The notes below the pieces were generated by a model. That model saw nothing but the letters and a program-made list of their open reading frames with translations, searched no databases and was not told where the DNA came from. A stretch of 64,000 nt of DNA from Peribacillus deserti (GTDB taxonomy: Bacteria; Bacillota; Bacilli; Bacillales; DSM-1321): positions 62,001 through 126,000 of the forward strand of contig NZ_JAFBFI010000004.1 in assembly GCF_016909175.1 (NCBI RefSeq), in the 5' to 3' direction. Positions 15,480 through 26,885 of the stretch are shown piece by piece (within the stretch, counting starts at the first letter, position 1; every line of letters begins with the position of its first letter). The position numbers were made by a program, and so were the translations under genes.

Positions 15480-18113
15480 TTAAATAGATTTTACCCATTC
15501 TTCAACATAGCTAAGCGCAGAATCCAGCTTATCGGGATCTTTGCCGCCTGCCTGGGCCATATCAGGACGGCCTCCGCCGCCTCCGCCGCAGCGTGCAGCT
15601 ATTTCCTTGATTAATTTACCAGCATGGTATCCCTTATCCATTAAATCATTTGTTACACCAGCAATCAAGTTTACCTTATCACCTTGAACTGAGCCTAATA
15701 GAATAATGGCTGAACCAAGCTTTTGTTTTAGATCATCTGCCATGGAGCGCAGGTTGTTCATATCTTGAGCCTGTACTTTGGCCGCAAGGACTGGCACCCC
15801 ATCGATTTGTTTAACTTGATTGACCAGATTCCCTGCTTCTATGTTACTTAATTTTGCAGTTAAAGACTCGTTTTCCCTCTGAAGTTCTTTCATCTCTGCT
15901 AAAACAGATTCAATTCTTCCAGGGAGTTCTTTTGGATTGGACTTCAATTTAGCAGATGCATTTTGCAGGATACCAATCTGTTCTTTTAACTGTCCATAAG
16001 CTGCTGCGCCTGTTACTGCTTCAATACGTCTAGTGCCTGCACCTATTCCGCTTTCCGAAATGATCTTAAATAGTCCTATAACTGATGTATTTGGAACATG
16101 ACAGCCCCCGCATAGTTCAAGACTGTATTTTCCGACTTGAACCACTCTTACAATATCGCCATATTTTTCGCCAAATAGTGCCATCGCACCCATTTCTTTA
16201 GCTTCACTTAAGTTTTTGAAATCAATCTGAACAGCTATGCTTTCCCATATTTTTTGATTGACTATTTCTTCAATCTTCTCAAGCTCGTCCGGTTTAACCT
16301 GTCCGAAATGGGAGAAGTCAAAGCGCAGGCGGTCATTTTGCACAAGAGATCCTGCCTGATTAACGTGCACTCCAAGTACATCTTTCAAAGCCTGATGCAG
16401 AAGATGTGTAGCCGTATGGTTCTTAGTGATTTCAATCCGATTTGCAGCGTCTACAACTGAGTGAACACTATCACCCTTTTTAATCGTTCCCGATTCAACA
16501 ATGGCTCTATGAATATTTTGTCCGTTTGGAGCTTTTTGAACGTCTTTTACGGAAAATTTTCCGTCTCTGCTTACGATAGTTCCTATGTCAGCAGTTTGTC
16601 CGCCGCTCTCAGCATAGAAAGGTGTTTCACTTAAAATAATTTGAATTTCCTCTCCAGCGTCCGCTTCATCCACAAGTTGTCCATTTTTAACGATAGCTTC
16701 AACAGTTCCATCAGCTTCAAGATGATCATTACCAACGAACTTACTCTCTACTGTAATATCCCCAAGAACGCCTCCTTGAACCTGCATAGAGCCGACATCC
16801 TGGCGGGCAGCACGTGCACGCTCCCGCTGAGCCTCCATAGCATGTTCAAATCCTTCATGGTCAAGCTTCATGCCTTCTTCTTCTGCATATTCCTCAGTAA
16901 GCTCTACAGGGAAGCCGTACGTATCATATAAACGGAAAACATCTTCCCCAGGAATTGTACTGCTGTTTTTCTCTTTTTCTTTTCTTATTACTTCTGCAAG
17001 AATGCCAAGGCCGTCATTTAATGTCTCATGGAAGCGTTCTTCCTCATTTTTCACAACCGTTTCAACGAATTCCTGCTTTGCTTTTACTTCCGGATAGAAA
17101 TCTTTCATGATTTCCCCAACAACTGAAACTAATTCAAACATGAAAGGACGGTTTATATTGATTTTTTTTGCATATCTAACTGCCCTTCTCAAAAGCCTGC
17201 GGAGAACATAGCCGCGCCCTTCATTAGACGGAAGTGCACCATCGCCTACAGCGAAGGAAACAGTACGGATATGGTCGGCGATCACCTTGAACGCCATATC
17301 TGCTTCTTTCCCTGACCCGTATTTCACTCCTGAAATTTCTTCAGTAGCTCTGATGATTGGCATGAAAAGGTCTGTATCAAAGTTAGTCGGTACTTCCTGC
17401 ACCACGCAGGCCATTCTTTCAAGGCCCATTCCTGTATCAATATTCTTCTTAGGAAGCGGTGTATAGCTTCCATCGGGGTTATGATTAAATTGAGAGAAAA
17501 CTAAGTTCCATACCTCTAAATAACGTTCATTTTCTCCACCTGGGAATAACTCAGAATCATTCGGGTCGTCTCCATATTCAGGACCTCGGTCATAAAAAAT
17601 TTCTGTGTTTGGACCGCTCGGGCCTTCGCCGATATCCCAGAAGTTTTCCTCTAAACGAATAATCCGTTCGCTTGGAATACCTATTTTTTCATTCCATAGC
17701 TTAAATGCTTCTTCATCCTCAGGATGGATAGTTACGGACAGCTTTTCTTTAGGGAAGCCGATCCACTTTTCATCCGTTAAAAATTCCCATGCCCATATGA
17801 TCGCTTCTTCCTTGAAATAGTCGCCAATGGAAAAGTTTCCAAGCATTTCAAAAAATGTATGGTGGCGGGCAGTTTTACCGACGTTTTCGATATCATTTGT
17901 TCTGATTGATTTCTGGGCATTTGTAATTCTAGGATTATCAGGAATCACTCGTCCATCAAAATATTTCTTTAATGTAGCAACTCCTGAATTGATCCAGAGC
18001 AGAGAAGGATCATCATGGGGAACAAGTGAAGCACTCGGTTCGACGCTGTGTCCTTTCTCCTGAAAGAAGTCTAAATACAATTGGCGGATTTGAGCTCCGG
18101 TCAGTTTCTTCAT
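15480..18113 (-). CDS. alaS: Alanyl-tRNA synthetase
   Basis: 877 aa, standard. Class II catalytic core (1-240) with [17 protein letters not shown] near 63; tRNA recognition region to about 460; editing domain with [11 protein letters not shown] near 565 and CGGCHVPNT near 665 supplying the zinc ligands; C-terminal DHHA1 domain with [17 protein letters not shown] near 845. It charges tRNA-Ala. ATG start. A T-box leader and a consensus sigma-A promoter lie upstream, so uncharged tRNA-Ala should induce it. Confidence 0.98.
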   Translation of the reverse strand: MKKLTGAQIRQLYLDFFQEKGHSVEPSASLVPHDDPSLLWINSGVATLKKYFDGRVIPDNPRITNAQKSIRTNDIENVGKTARHHTFFEMLGNFSIGDYFKEEAIIWAWEFLTDEKWIGFPKEKLSVTIHPEDEEAFKLWNEKIGIPSERIIRLEENFWDIGEGPSGPNTEIFYDRGPEYGDDPNDSELFPGGENERYLEVWNLVFSQFNHNPDGSYTPLPKKNIDTGMGLERMACVVQEVPTNFDTDLFMPIIRATEEISGVKYGSGKEADMAFKVIADHIRTVSFAVGDGALPSNEGRGYVLRRLLRRAVRYAKKININRPFMFELVSVVGEIMKDFYPEVKAKQEFVETVVKNEEERFHETLNDGLGILAEVIRKEKEKNSSTIPGEDVFRLYDTYGFPVELTEEYAEEEGMKLDHEGFEHAMEAQRERARAARQDVGSMQVQGGVLGDITVESKFVGNDHLEADGTVEAIVKNGQLVDEADAGEEIQIILSETPFYAESGGQTADIGTIVSRDGKFSVKDVQKAPNGQNIHRAIVESGTIKKGDSVHSVVDAANRIEITKNHTATHLLHQALKDVLGVHVNQAGSLVQNDRLRFDFSHFGQVKPDELEKIEEIVNQKIWESIAVQIDFKNLSEAKEMGAMALFGEKYGDIVRVVQVGKYSLELCGGCHVPNTSVIGLFKIISESGIGAGTRRIEAVTGAAAYGQLKEQIGILQNASAKLKSNPKELPGRIESVLAEMKELQRENESLTAKLSNIEAGNLVNQVKQIDGVPVLAAKVQAQDMNNLRSMADDLKQKLGSAIILLGSVQGDKVNLIAGVTNDLMDKGYHAGKLIKEIAARCGGGGGGRPDMAQAGGKDPDKLDSALSYVEEWVKSI

Positions 18114-18155
18114 TTTTATTTCCTCCTTTTATTATCAACCAATATTTTTAGACAC

Positions 18156-18428
18156 AAAAAAACCCTCATCCCTTGACAGGGACGAGAGTTAACTCGCGGT
18201 ACCACCCTGATTATGAATGCCTACATTTAAAGCATTCATCACCTCATCAACAGCCTTAACGCGGCAAACGGCAGGAATTAGCTGCACTTAGGAGTAGCAT
18301 TCTGTTAACCTTCATTTAGAATCTCTTTCAGCCTTGGAGATTCCTCTCTTATGTGCACTCTGCACTCAAATGGGCTTTAACATACTCGATCCATCATTGA
18401 TTTCATTATTTTGAGTTTTCCTTAATTA
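18156..18428 (-). ncRNA. T-box leader of alaS
   Basis: On the minus strand the T-box motif AGGGTGGTACCGCG (about 18197-18212) is followed by a terminator whose 5' arm is CTCGTCCCTG and 3' arm CAGGGATGAG-type, ending in a T-run at 18156-18162. Upstream are the usual stem I elements, including AGAGAGGAA. The likely specifier is GCU in AATGCTACTCC, an alanine codon followed by A. It switches between termination and antitermination according to tRNA-Ala charging. Confidence 0.88.
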
Positions 18429-18434
18429 TTCCTG

Positions 18435-18463
18435 ATTATATTAATATGAAAAGTATTTGTCAA
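18435..18463 (-). promoter_or_regulatory. Sigma-A promoter of alaS
   Basis: On the minus strand TTGACA (18458-18463), 17 bases, TATAAT (18435-18440): a perfect consensus. It starts right after the yrrI stop, so alaS is independent of yrrI. Confidence 0.9.
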
Positions 18464-18478
18464 TGCTTTGTCCCTTGT

Positions 18479-19570
18479 TTATTTTCGCTCCGAGCCTGGA
18501 ATTCCAACGGTTTTAGTCTTCGCAAAATGCTCTTTAGCATGAATCACTGCCACCTTAAGTACAGCTAACAAGGGAACAGCCACGATTAATCCAGGAATCC
18601 CCCCTATTTCGCCGCCGAGAAGAAGTGCAGCCATTATAACCAGCGGATGCATAGCCAGACTTTTCCCAACAATCAATGGAGATAGAACATTTCCTTCTAA
18701 AAACTGCAGCCCGAATACGATTAAGGCCACTGTAGCAACCATTTTCATCGAGGTGGTAGCTGCAATCAGCATGGCTGGGACAGCTCCAAAAATCGGCCCA
18801 AAATACGGAATAATATTGGTTACTCCTATGATTACACCAAAAAGCAAGGGGTACTTCATCCCGATGAACCAAAAAATAATAGAGGAAAGGCCTCCGATCG
18901 TTGCACACACTATAAATTGGCCTCTAATATAGCTGCCAAGAGAATTATCAACATCTTTTAGAAAGGATATCCCGTTCTGGCGCCACTTCTTAGGAGTAAA
19001 ATACCATACCATTCTCTTGATGCTTTCAATATCTTTTAGAAAGTAAAAAGCTACAAAAGGGATAAGGGCAATTAACAGAACAAAGTCCAGCATGCCCATG
19101 ATCCCATCCATCACCATATCAAAAAGGCTGTCCAGCTTTTGTTCTAAAAACAAAATTCCTTCTTCGAGCCGCTGATGAAGTCCGAAAGGCCAGGAAGCCG
19201 TTTGTTTATGCATACTGCTAAACCACTCTCTATATTGCTCAGCAACTGCAGGTGCACTCTCCGACAGCTCCCTGATCTGGCCGATAATCGCGGGAACTCC
19301 TTTATATACCGCATATCCGGTTCCCCCAAAGAATATCAGATAGATGATGAGGATAGACAAACCTCTCTGCAGGCCCTGGCCATGCAGTTTTTCTACTACA
19401 GGGTGCAATAAGTAGGCAATGAATCCTCCAATTAAAAAAGGGAGAGACACGGCAATAAATATCCTGAAAATAGGCATCCATAGCGGTCTTAATATAAAAA
19501 AAACATACATCAATATAAAAACCAACAGCAAAAAGCCCAGCCGGTAATACCACTTAAGCTGAATATTCAA
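18479..19570 (-). CDS. yrrI: AI-2E family transporter YrrI
   Basis: 363-aa membrane protein from a TTG at 19570, chosen because GGAGG is seven bases upstream; upstream ATGs have no such site. Seven to eight membrane helices: two close together near the start, a soluble loop (about 130-190), then a helical block with FGVIIGVTNIIPYFGPIFGAVPA and SPLIVGKSLAMHPLVIM, the hallmarks of the AI-2E exporter family. Members export autoinducer-like molecules or sodium; the substrate here is unknown. It lies upstream of alaS. Confidence 0.87.
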   Translation of the reverse strand: MNIQLKWYYRLGFLLLVFILMYVFFILRPLWMPIFRIFIAVSLPFLIGGFIAYLLHPVVEKLHGQGLQRGLSILIIYLIFFGGTGYAVYKGVPAIIGQIRELSESAPAVAEQYREWFSSMHKQTASWPFGLHQRLEEGILFLEQKLDSLFDMVMDGIMGMLDFVLLIALIPFVAFYFLKDIESIKRMVWYFTPKKWRQNGISFLKDVDNSLGSYIRGQFIVCATIGGLSSIIFWFIGMKYPLLFGVIIGVTNIIPYFGPIFGAVPAMLIAATTSMKMVATVALIVFGLQFLEGNVLSPLIVGKSLAMHPLVIMAALLLGGEIGGIPGLIVAVPLLAVLKVAVIHAKEHFAKTKTVGIPGSERK

Positions 19571-19679
19571 CTCCCGTCCTCCTTTTTCCATATGTTTTGT
19601 CTTTTTAAATAAATCCATACAGAAAAAGCTCCAAAAGGCATTGGATTTCCTCTGTGTGCGTGAAAGAAGAGCAGGGTGA

Positions 19680-19860
19680 GGAACAAGTTTTTGAACTCTT
19701 ATAGATTTTAAATGAGGTTTTGGGAATATAAGAGGGTTTTTAGGATTTTAAGTGGGGTTTTGAAATTCAAGAGTATTTTTTACAATTCACAAAGGATAAG
19801 GCTGTAATAGATCGTAAGGGTAGAAAAACTTATAGGGAGTTCGAACAAGCGTTTAAAAAC
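19680..19860 (+). repeat. Degenerate ~20-bp G-tract array B
   Basis: Between yrzR and yrrI. Units begin at about 19714 (GAGGTTTTGGG), 19732 (GAGGGTTTTTAGG), 19752 (GTGGGGTTTTGAA) and 19771 (GAGTATTTTTTAC), each ending in TAA, CAA or CAC; spacing 18-20 bases. The same G-tract plus T-tract architecture as array A at 13947-14062. No gene or terminator is visible inside it. Confidence 0.5.
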
Positions 19861-19901
19861 TCGAACCGCCACAAAAATGCAGCGGTTCGGGTTCTATCAT
19901 A

Positions 19902-20096
19902 CTAATATTCGCCGCTGATACGCCGATTATCTTCTTCAAATAAGTCGTCGAGGGAGCTTAAGGATCCGTCCTCTTCAACTTGATGAGTGTATATCAGTCC
20001 TTTTGAAACGGATAATTCAATAAAACAATTCCAGCAGTAAAATTGATTCACTCCAATTTTACCTATATCTTTGCTCGAGCAATTTGGGCACTTCAT
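19902..20096 (-). CDS. yrzR: Small zinc-ribbon protein YrzR
   Basis: 64 aa from the ATG at 20096 (MKCPNCSSKDIGKIG). Two CxxC knuckles, CPNC (3-6) and CWNC (about 22-25), form a zinc ribbon; the rest is acidic (SSLDDLFEEDNRR). An in-frame GTG at 20117 overlaps the yrrD stop and would add seven residues; the GAGGTG nearby is oddly far from the ATG, so the start is uncertain. It follows yrrD. Function unknown. Confidence 0.75.
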   Translation of the reverse strand: MKCPNCSSKDIGKIGVNQFYCWNCFIELSVSKGLIYTHQVEEDGSLSSLDDLFEEDNRRISGEY

Positions 20097-20116
20097 GTGC
20101 AAAGTAAGACACCTCA

Positions 20117-20575
20117 CTAATTTACATTTATAATGATGGCGTCTTTCCCTATCGCAGCAGGCAGAATGGTGCGGGCTATATGTTTTCCTTCAGTTATGTC
20201 TGAAAAGAAGCCATCCGAAAATTCATACCCTACGATTGTGCCCAGATCCTCCTGAAAATATACATCTTTTACAATCCCTAAATCTTCGCCCTGATGGGTT
20301 ATCAGCCTTTTCCCATTAATATTCTCGTGATAAGAAAATGGCATTTTTTCATGGCCTGTTTGCTCATCTGCATTCTTGACCAGAATTCCATTGGGCCCAT
20401 AAGTGAAAATTTGATCCAAGGAAATGGTTATTGCTTTCTTAAAAAAGTGCTTTTTACTTAAGACCACTTTATGAACCTTCCCGCTTTGTGAAATCATGAG
20501 GTCACAAACCTCACCGAGTTTTTCACCCTGTTCTGTGTAAACTGGCAGGTTTTTCAGAATAGAAAATGTTCGCAA
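20117..20575 (-). CDS. yrrD: PRC-barrel domain protein YrrD
   Basis: 152 aa from the TTG at 20575 (MRTFSILKNLPVYTEQGEKL), with GGTGG eight bases upstream; a longer ATG form has no matching site. Two PRC-barrel-like halves: residues 8-65 (LPVYTEQGEKLGEVCDLMIS) and 88-150 (RLITHQGEDLGIVKDVYF, then EDLGTIVGYEFSDGFF). PRC barrels bind RNA, proteins or photosynthetic partners; the role here is unknown. It lies about 55 bases past recD2. Confidence 0.83.
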   Translation of the reverse strand: MRTFSILKNLPVYTEQGEKLGEVCDLMISQSGKVHKVVLSKKHFFKKAITISLDQIFTYGPNGILVKNADEQTGHEKMPFSYHENINGKRLITHQGEDLGIVKDVYFQEDLGTIVGYEFSDGFFSDITEGKHIARTILPAAIGKDAIIINVN

Positions 20576-20631
20576 GAGGATGACCACCACCCTTCTTAAG
20601 GAAGCAACACAATCCATGAACATTACTAGTA

Positions 20632-23046
20632 TTATTCTTCGGTCATGAAATCATAAGGTGAAACGTTTTCCATCCCTATCATCGGATTAGAATTCATCAG
20701 CTTTGCAATCAGGCCTTTTTCATCTTCCCCTAAAGGGAGAGAATCGGCTTTTCCATGATCTCCGGATAGTGCTGTTTGGATTTTTTCATACAAGGTGGTT
20801 TTTCGTTCCAGTTCATTGTTTCTTTCGACTCCAAGACGGAGAGCCTCTTCTTCCCCGCAGAGAATCAAAAATTTTTTGCTTCTTGTAATGCCGGTATAGA
20901 TTAAGTTTCTCCTGAGCATCCTGTAATAGCTTTTTACCACAGGCATAATGACAATCGGAAATTCACTTCCCTGTGATTTGTGGATGGAGCAGCAATATGC
21001 CAGCGTTATTTGGGAAAGGTCTGTTTTCGTATAGGTAATTTCAAGCCCATCGAATGAAACAATCAGCATATCCTGCTTTTCTGTATTTTCCTTAGCATAG
21101 ATAATGGATACAACCTGCCCAATATCCCCGTTATACACACTGCTTTCCGGCTGATTTACAAGCTGAAGAACCTTATCTCCAACCCGGTAGGTTACATCGC
21201 CGAAGGACAGCTCTCTTTTTTTTCCATCTGAATTCGGGTTGAAAATTTCCTGGATCAATACGTTTAGTTTGTCAATCCCAGCAGGTCCCCGGTACATAGG
21301 AGCCAATACCTGAATGTCTTTTGCTGAATAGCCCTTCTTCTTGGCATTTTCCACCACTTTTTTCACTACTTCAGCTATCTGGGTGGTGCTGCATGGAAAA
21401 AAGGAACGGTCTGGCTGCTGTTTGCGGATATCAACAGGCACCTTGCCCTGTTTAATTTCATGGGCTAAGCCAATGATGGAGGAGCCATCTTCCTGCCTGT
21501 AAATATGCTGCAGCTGTACGGTCGGAATTCTTTTGGAACGCAAAAGATCTTTAAGAACCTGACCCGGTCCTACAGAAGGCAGCTGATCTTCATCTCCTAC
21601 CAGAATCACCTGGAAATTTTCCGGTAATGCCTTGAATAGCTGATTAGCAAGCCATGTATCCACCATAGACATTTCATCAACTATCAATATTTTACCAGCA
21701 ATGGGATGATCCTCATTATGCGAAAATTCACCGCTGCCATTCCAGCCAAGAAGCCTGTGTATTGTTACAGCCGGCAACCCTGTGGATTCTGTCATCCTTT
21801 TGGCAGCCCTTCCTGTAGGCGCAGCAAGGACAAATGGAAATGGATCGTCCTTCTTATAATCCTTAGGGTCGAGCGAAACACCATGAAGCTCAGAAAATAA
21901 CTCAACGATTCCCTTAATAACAGTTGTTTTTCCAGTGCCGGGTCCTCCCGTTAAAATAAGCATAGGGGAAAGCAAAGCTGTTTGAATAGCTTCCTTTTGT
22001 GCAGGAGCATATTCAACGCCCAGTCTTTCTTCAAGGCTGCCTAACGCCAGTAAAAATTCTGATTCTGGAAATTGATCTTCATATTCTCTCTGCAATAGTA
22101 TTTTTTCTATTTTCGCAGCAAGCCCTTTTTCTGAAAAAAATAACGATGGAGTGTAAACTCGGTTATCTTCAATGATTATTTTGCCTTCTTCTCCAAGCTT
22201 AATCACTTCATTGGAAATATTCGAATAATCGATCACATCCCGCTTATTTTCTTCGAGAAGTGTTTTTACACTTTTCAGAAGCTGCTCGGTTTCCAGAAAC
22301 ACATGCCCCTCCTGGAGGCAGTCCTGCTCAAGCGTATAAAGGCAGGCTGCTTTAATCCGGTCTTCATGATTTCCGGCAATTCCAACTTGAAAGCCTAATT
22401 CATCTGCCCGGCCAAATCCAATTCCCTCGATATCCTCAACAAGCTGGTAAGGATTTTTTTGGATGACCGTTAGTGTTTCCTGCTTATATACCTGGTAAAT
22501 CCTCATGGACAGCTGCGGCCCGAAACCAAATTGATTGAGCGTGATCATCACTTTTTCTAGACCTTGATGCTCCATTAGATTGTCATAAAGATCTTTTGCT
22601 TTTTCGGGGTTTAACCTGGGGATTGTGTCTAAAAGGGACGGTTTTTCAAGAATCAGGGAAATTGCATTTTCTCCTAATGTATCCACAATGCTTTCTGCCG
22701 TTTTTTTTCCGATTCCCTTAAAAAGCTCGGAAGAAAGATAGTTAATAACCCCGTCCCTTGTATGAGGGATATCTTTTCTAAAATGCTCCACATGGAACTG
22801 AACCCCAAATTTAGGGTGATCCTTCATCTGGCCAAAAAATATATAGGATTCATGTTCATGAATTCGAGGGAAATAGCCTGTTACAACTGCTTCTTTTTCG
22901 TCATAATTCAGATTTGTAGAATCTAATCGAATTCTTACTACTGAATACAAATTTTGCTCATTATGAAAGATTGTAACTAAATGACGGCCCTTCATAAACT
23001 TCTTGTCTTCTTCAGTGAAAAGGTCTAAAGAATCTTGCTGCAGCAT
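20632..23046 (-). CDS. recD2: RecD2 family 5'-3' DNA helicase
   Basis: 804 aa from ATG 23046 (AGGGAGG seven bases upstream). RecBC-independent RecD. An N-terminal OB-like region and helix-hairpin-helix segment (GIGKKTAESIVDTLGE, about 95-110) precede the helicase core: Walker A TGGPGTGKTT near 350, Walker B LIVDEMSMVD near 430, VGDEDQLPSVGPG near 460, and the late motifs AYCCSIHKSQGSEFP and LIYTGITRSKK near 690-725. It is a DNA repair and replication-fork helicase. yrrD follows closely. Confidence 0.95.
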   Translation of the reverse strand: MLQQDSLDLFTEEDKKFMKGRHLVTIFHNEQNLYSVVRIRLDSTNLNYDEKEAVVTGYFPRIHEHESYIFFGQMKDHPKFGVQFHVEHFRKDIPHTRDGVINYLSSELFKGIGKKTAESIVDTLGENAISLILEKPSLLDTIPRLNPEKAKDLYDNLMEHQGLEKVMITLNQFGFGPQLSMRIYQVYKQETLTVIQKNPYQLVEDIEGIGFGRADELGFQVGIAGNHEDRIKAACLYTLEQDCLQEGHVFLETEQLLKSVKTLLEENKRDVIDYSNISNEVIKLGEEGKIIIEDNRVYTPSLFFSEKGLAAKIEKILLQREYEDQFPESEFLLALGSLEERLGVEYAPAQKEAIQTALLSPMLILTGGPGTGKTTVIKGIVELFSELHGVSLDPKDYKKDDPFPFVLAAPTGRAAKRMTESTGLPAVTIHRLLGWNGSGEFSHNEDHPIAGKILIVDEMSMVDTWLANQLFKALPENFQVILVGDEDQLPSVGPGQVLKDLLRSKRIPTVQLQHIYRQEDGSSIIGLAHEIKQGKVPVDIRKQQPDRSFFPCSTTQIAEVVKKVVENAKKKGYSAKDIQVLAPMYRGPAGIDKLNVLIQEIFNPNSDGKKRELSFGDVTYRVGDKVLQLVNQPESSVYNGDIGQVVSIIYAKENTEKQDMLIVSFDGLEITYTKTDLSQITLAYCCSIHKSQGSEFPIVIMPVVKSYYRMLRRNLIYTGITRSKKFLILCGEEEALRLGVERNNELERKTTLYEKIQTALSGDHGKADSLPLGEDEKGLIAKLMNSNPMIGMENVSPYDFMTEE

Positions 23047-23076
23047 ACATTTCCCTCCCTTCATGATTTGGATATC

Positions 23077-23748
23077 CTATTTCTTCTTTTCTTCCTCTAA
23101 AATAGCTTCCATCTGTTTACTCCCATGAGCTGCCAGCATATGGTCCGGCTGGACTTCAACTGCCTTGTTCATTTGTTCAAGTGCGGCAGGGACGTTATCA
23201 GTCAACGCATAGGCAACCCCTAGATTATAGTACGCATCTCCATGCTCAGGGTCTTTTTCTATCACTGTTTTCAATTCCTTAATAACCTCTTCATATAGCT
23301 CAGCGTGAGCTAAACAAAGTGCATACTGAAATCTTGCTTCAGCATCTTCAGGATTTAATTCAACACTTCTTTGCAGGTAAGGCATCGCCAGCTTTGGCTG
23401 ATCCAGCTGCATCAGCGTTAACCCAAGCATGAAGAATGCGTCTGCATTATCAAGGCCTGTCTTAACAGCCTTTTCATACATATCTTTAGCTTCCATAAAT
23501 TTATCTTTTTCAAAGTAAAGATTCCCCAGTGAGTAATAGGCAGCTGAAGCACTTTTATCGATTTCTAAAGCTTTGTTAAAGAAACTAATTGCTTTTTCAT
23601 TTTCACCGACAGCTGTCAAAACGTTACCAAAGTTAATATAACCCACAGGATCTTTCGGGCTTTCTTCAATCACCTCAGAAAAAAGCTTTACTGCATCTTC
23701 ATATTTTCCTTCTTGCATATATTGAATGCCTAGCATGTTTTTATCCAT
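23077..23748 (-). CDS. yrrB: TPR-repeat protein YrrB
   Basis: 223 aa from ATG 23748 (MDKNMLGIQYMQEGKYEDAV). The region just before it contains TATAAT, more likely a promoter than coding sequence, so I reject a longer start. Five to six 34-residue TPR units are clear, for example AYYSLGNLYFEKDKFMEAKD and AYYNLGVAYALTDNVPAALE. It is a scaffold protein; YrrB of B. subtilis has a TPR structure and no assigned reaction. It lies 30 bases upstream of recD2. Confidence 0.9.
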   Translation of the reverse strand: MDKNMLGIQYMQEGKYEDAVKLFSEVIEESPKDPVGYINFGNVLTAVGENEKAISFFNKALEIDKSASAAYYSLGNLYFEKDKFMEAKDMYEKAVKTGLDNADAFFMLGLTLMQLDQPKLAMPYLQRSVELNPEDAEARFQYALCLAHAELYEEVIKELKTVIEKDPEHGDAYYNLGVAYALTDNVPAALEQMNKAVEVQPDHMLAAHGSKQMEAILEEEKKK

Positions 23749-23903
23749 CGATTTACCACTCTCCAATAATTCTACAAAAATTATAACATAATTCATAAAA
23801 GCATTGCCTGCGTCGCTAATCCGAGAGACTTATCAAGGCAGCACTCCGCATTCATTGTCTCAAGCTGTCTACTCCCTTTGACTGCTTGAGATAAAAACAA
23901 AAC

Positions 23904-23928
23904 GGGCAGACCTTAAAAACGGCCTGCC
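23904..23928 (-). terminator. Terminator after mnmA
   Basis: GGCAGGCC-type 8-bp stem (with one G-T pair) around GTTTTTA, followed on the minus strand by CGTTTTGTTTTT. It closes the cymR-cysteine desulfurase-mnmA unit. Confidence 0.7.
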
Positions 23929-23934
23929 TGGTGG

Positions 23935-25062
<1,128 letters not shown>

Positions 25063-25075
25063 TTATGAATTTACC

Positions 25076-26218
25076 TTAAGCGGTAAGTCTTTTAATAATT
25101 TTAGCTGTCTCTCTGGCAGCTCTTTCTATATCTTCATCTGTATTAGTAAATCCAAAACTAAAACGGATGGAATTGGCAGGCCTGTCTGAATTTTTACCAA
25201 ACATAGCGACTAAAACATGTGAAGGGTCAATGGAACCTGCTGTACAGGCAGAACCGCTGGACACCGCGATGCCTGCCAGATCAAGATTTACCAGCATAGC
25301 TTCAACATTGGTTCCTTCAAAACTAATATTGAATACATGTGGAAGAGCATACTCTTCTGACCCGTTAATTGCAAATGTCACGTCTTCATTATGAAGAATT
25401 TCTTTCAAGATCTTTTTAAAGGCAGTGTATTTGATTCTTTTTTCATCGGCAGTGCCTTGAGAAATCCGGACCGCCTCTGCGAAGGCAGCTATACCTGGAA
25501 CGTTTTCCGTCCCTGCGCGTCTTTTTCTCTCCTGTTCCCCGCCATAGGAATAAGGAGTGATTTTTAATCCATCCTTTACATACAAAAAACCGATTCCTTT
25601 AGGACCATTAATTTTATGGGCAGAAACGGACAATAAATCGATGCCCATATCCTTCACATCAATCTTTTCCATTCCATATGCCTGGACTGCATCCGTATGG
25701 AAAAAAGCCTGATGGTCTTGTAAAAGTCCAGCGATTTCTTTAACTGGCTGTATCGTGCCTACTTCGTTATTTCCATACATAATGGTAACGAGGATCGTAT
25801 CCTCTCTTAATTCCCTTTGAAGATCCTCTATAGCAATCCTTCCATCCTCATTAACAGGCAGGTAGGTCACTTCATAGCCCTGTTTTTCAAGGTTCTGGCA
25901 GCTATGCAATACGGCATGATGCTCGATCTGCGTGCTGATAATGTGCCGGCCTTTTTGGCTGTGGGCATGAGCAATACCCATAATGGCCAGATTATCTGCT
26001 TCCGTTCCACCGCTCGTAAAAATAATCTCCTGCTCTGAAGCATTTATACTTCTAGCGATAGCAGCCCTTGATTCATCTAAAATGTGCCTTGCTTCACGGC
26101 CAAATGAATGGATGCTTGAAGGGTTGCCGAAATGCGCCTTCATAGCTTCTGTGTATTTTTCTATAACTTCAGGATGCATGGGAGATGTTGCTGCATGATC
26201 CAAATAGATTTTTACCAA
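25076..26218 (-). CDS. yrvO: Cysteine desulfurase YrvO
   Basis: 380-aa PLP enzyme. The lysine is in SAHKINGPKG (about 203) and the persulfide cysteine in SSGSACTAGS (about 325). It starts with TTG, nine bases after GGAGG. It converts cysteine to alanine plus enzyme-bound sulfur. In B. subtilis the partner is MnmA, the next gene, so it is dedicated mainly to tRNA thiolation. Not to be confused with the NAD-linked NifS paralogue at 62608. It follows cymR by 39 bases. Confidence 0.93.
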   Translation of the reverse strand: MVKIYLDHAATSPMHPEVIEKYTEAMKAHFGNPSSIHSFGREARHILDESRAAIARSINASEQEIIFTSGGTEADNLAIMGIAHAHSQKGRHIISTQIEHHAVLHSCQNLEKQGYEVTYLPVNEDGRIAIEDLQRELREDTILVTIMYGNNEVGTIQPVKEIAGLLQDHQAFFHTDAVQAYGMEKIDVKDMGIDLLSVSAHKINGPKGIGFLYVKDGLKITPYSYGGEQERKRRAGTENVPGIAAFAEAVRISQGTADEKRIKYTAFKKILKEILHNEDVTFAINGSEEYALPHVFNISFEGTNVEAMLVNLDLAGIAVSSGSACTAGSIDPSHVLVAMFGKNSDRPANSIRFSFGFTNTDEDIERAARETAKIIKRLTA

Positions 26219-26257
26219 AACAAGCTCCCTCCTATCAGGGTTTTAAAGGCAGAAGCC

Positions 26258-26677
26258 TTATATATAGAACATGTAAGAATCTGTATTTCCATCATCTTTG
26301 TAACTGGCGAGGTCTTGTAGTGTAGTATTATCTAATACATTTTTTACTGCATCGCGGATTCTTATCCACAATTCCCTCTTAGCCGGCTCCTCATCTTCAA
26401 TGCCTTCCACCGGGCTGATCGGGCCTTCTAGTACGCGGATAATGTCTCCAGATGTTATTTGTTCAGGCTCTCTCCCCAGCAGATACCCGCCATAAGCTCC
26501 GCGGATGCTTTTTACAAGACCTGCATTTCTAAGGGGCGCAATCAGCTGTTCAAGATAATGCTCGGATAAATCATGTGTCTGTGCTATTGCCTTCAGTGAC
26601 GTCGGCCCCTCACCATGCTTCCGTGCCAATTCAATCATGATGGTAAGTCCATAACGGCCTTTTGTCGATATTTTCAT
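26258..26677 (-). CDS. cymR: Rrf2 family repressor of cysteine metabolism CymR
   Basis: 139 aa. N-terminal winged helix MKISTKGRYGLTIMIELA with recognition segment LSEHYLEQLIAPLRNAGLV and wing SIRGAYGGYLLG. There is no cysteine in the protein, so it is not an Fe-S Rrf2 sensor; B. subtilis CymR works with CysK as corepressor. It should repress the yrrT-mccAB operon at 3-7 kb. It leads an operon with the cysteine desulfurase and mnmA. Confidence 0.92.
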   Translation of the reverse strand: MKISTKGRYGLTIMIELARKHGEGPTSLKAIAQTHDLSEHYLEQLIAPLRNAGLVKSIRGAYGGYLLGREPEQITSGDIIRVLEGPISPVEGIEDEEPAKRELWIRIRDAVKNVLDNTTLQDLASYKDDGNTDSYMFYI

Positions 26678-26885
26678 ATCCTACACCTCTATCAAAAAAT
26701 AAGTTATATGTATCCCACTATAAGTTAATCCGTCATGTAATCATGGCGAAAATAGTTTAGAATTCTTCTCGCAAATGCTTTTGAAATTATAGCATATTCA
26801 AGAATTCAATGCATTTTAAGTTTACCATATTGTATGTTAAAGTAAGGAAAACAACTAAGTATTATCGGTTTTTCTTAATGGACAG

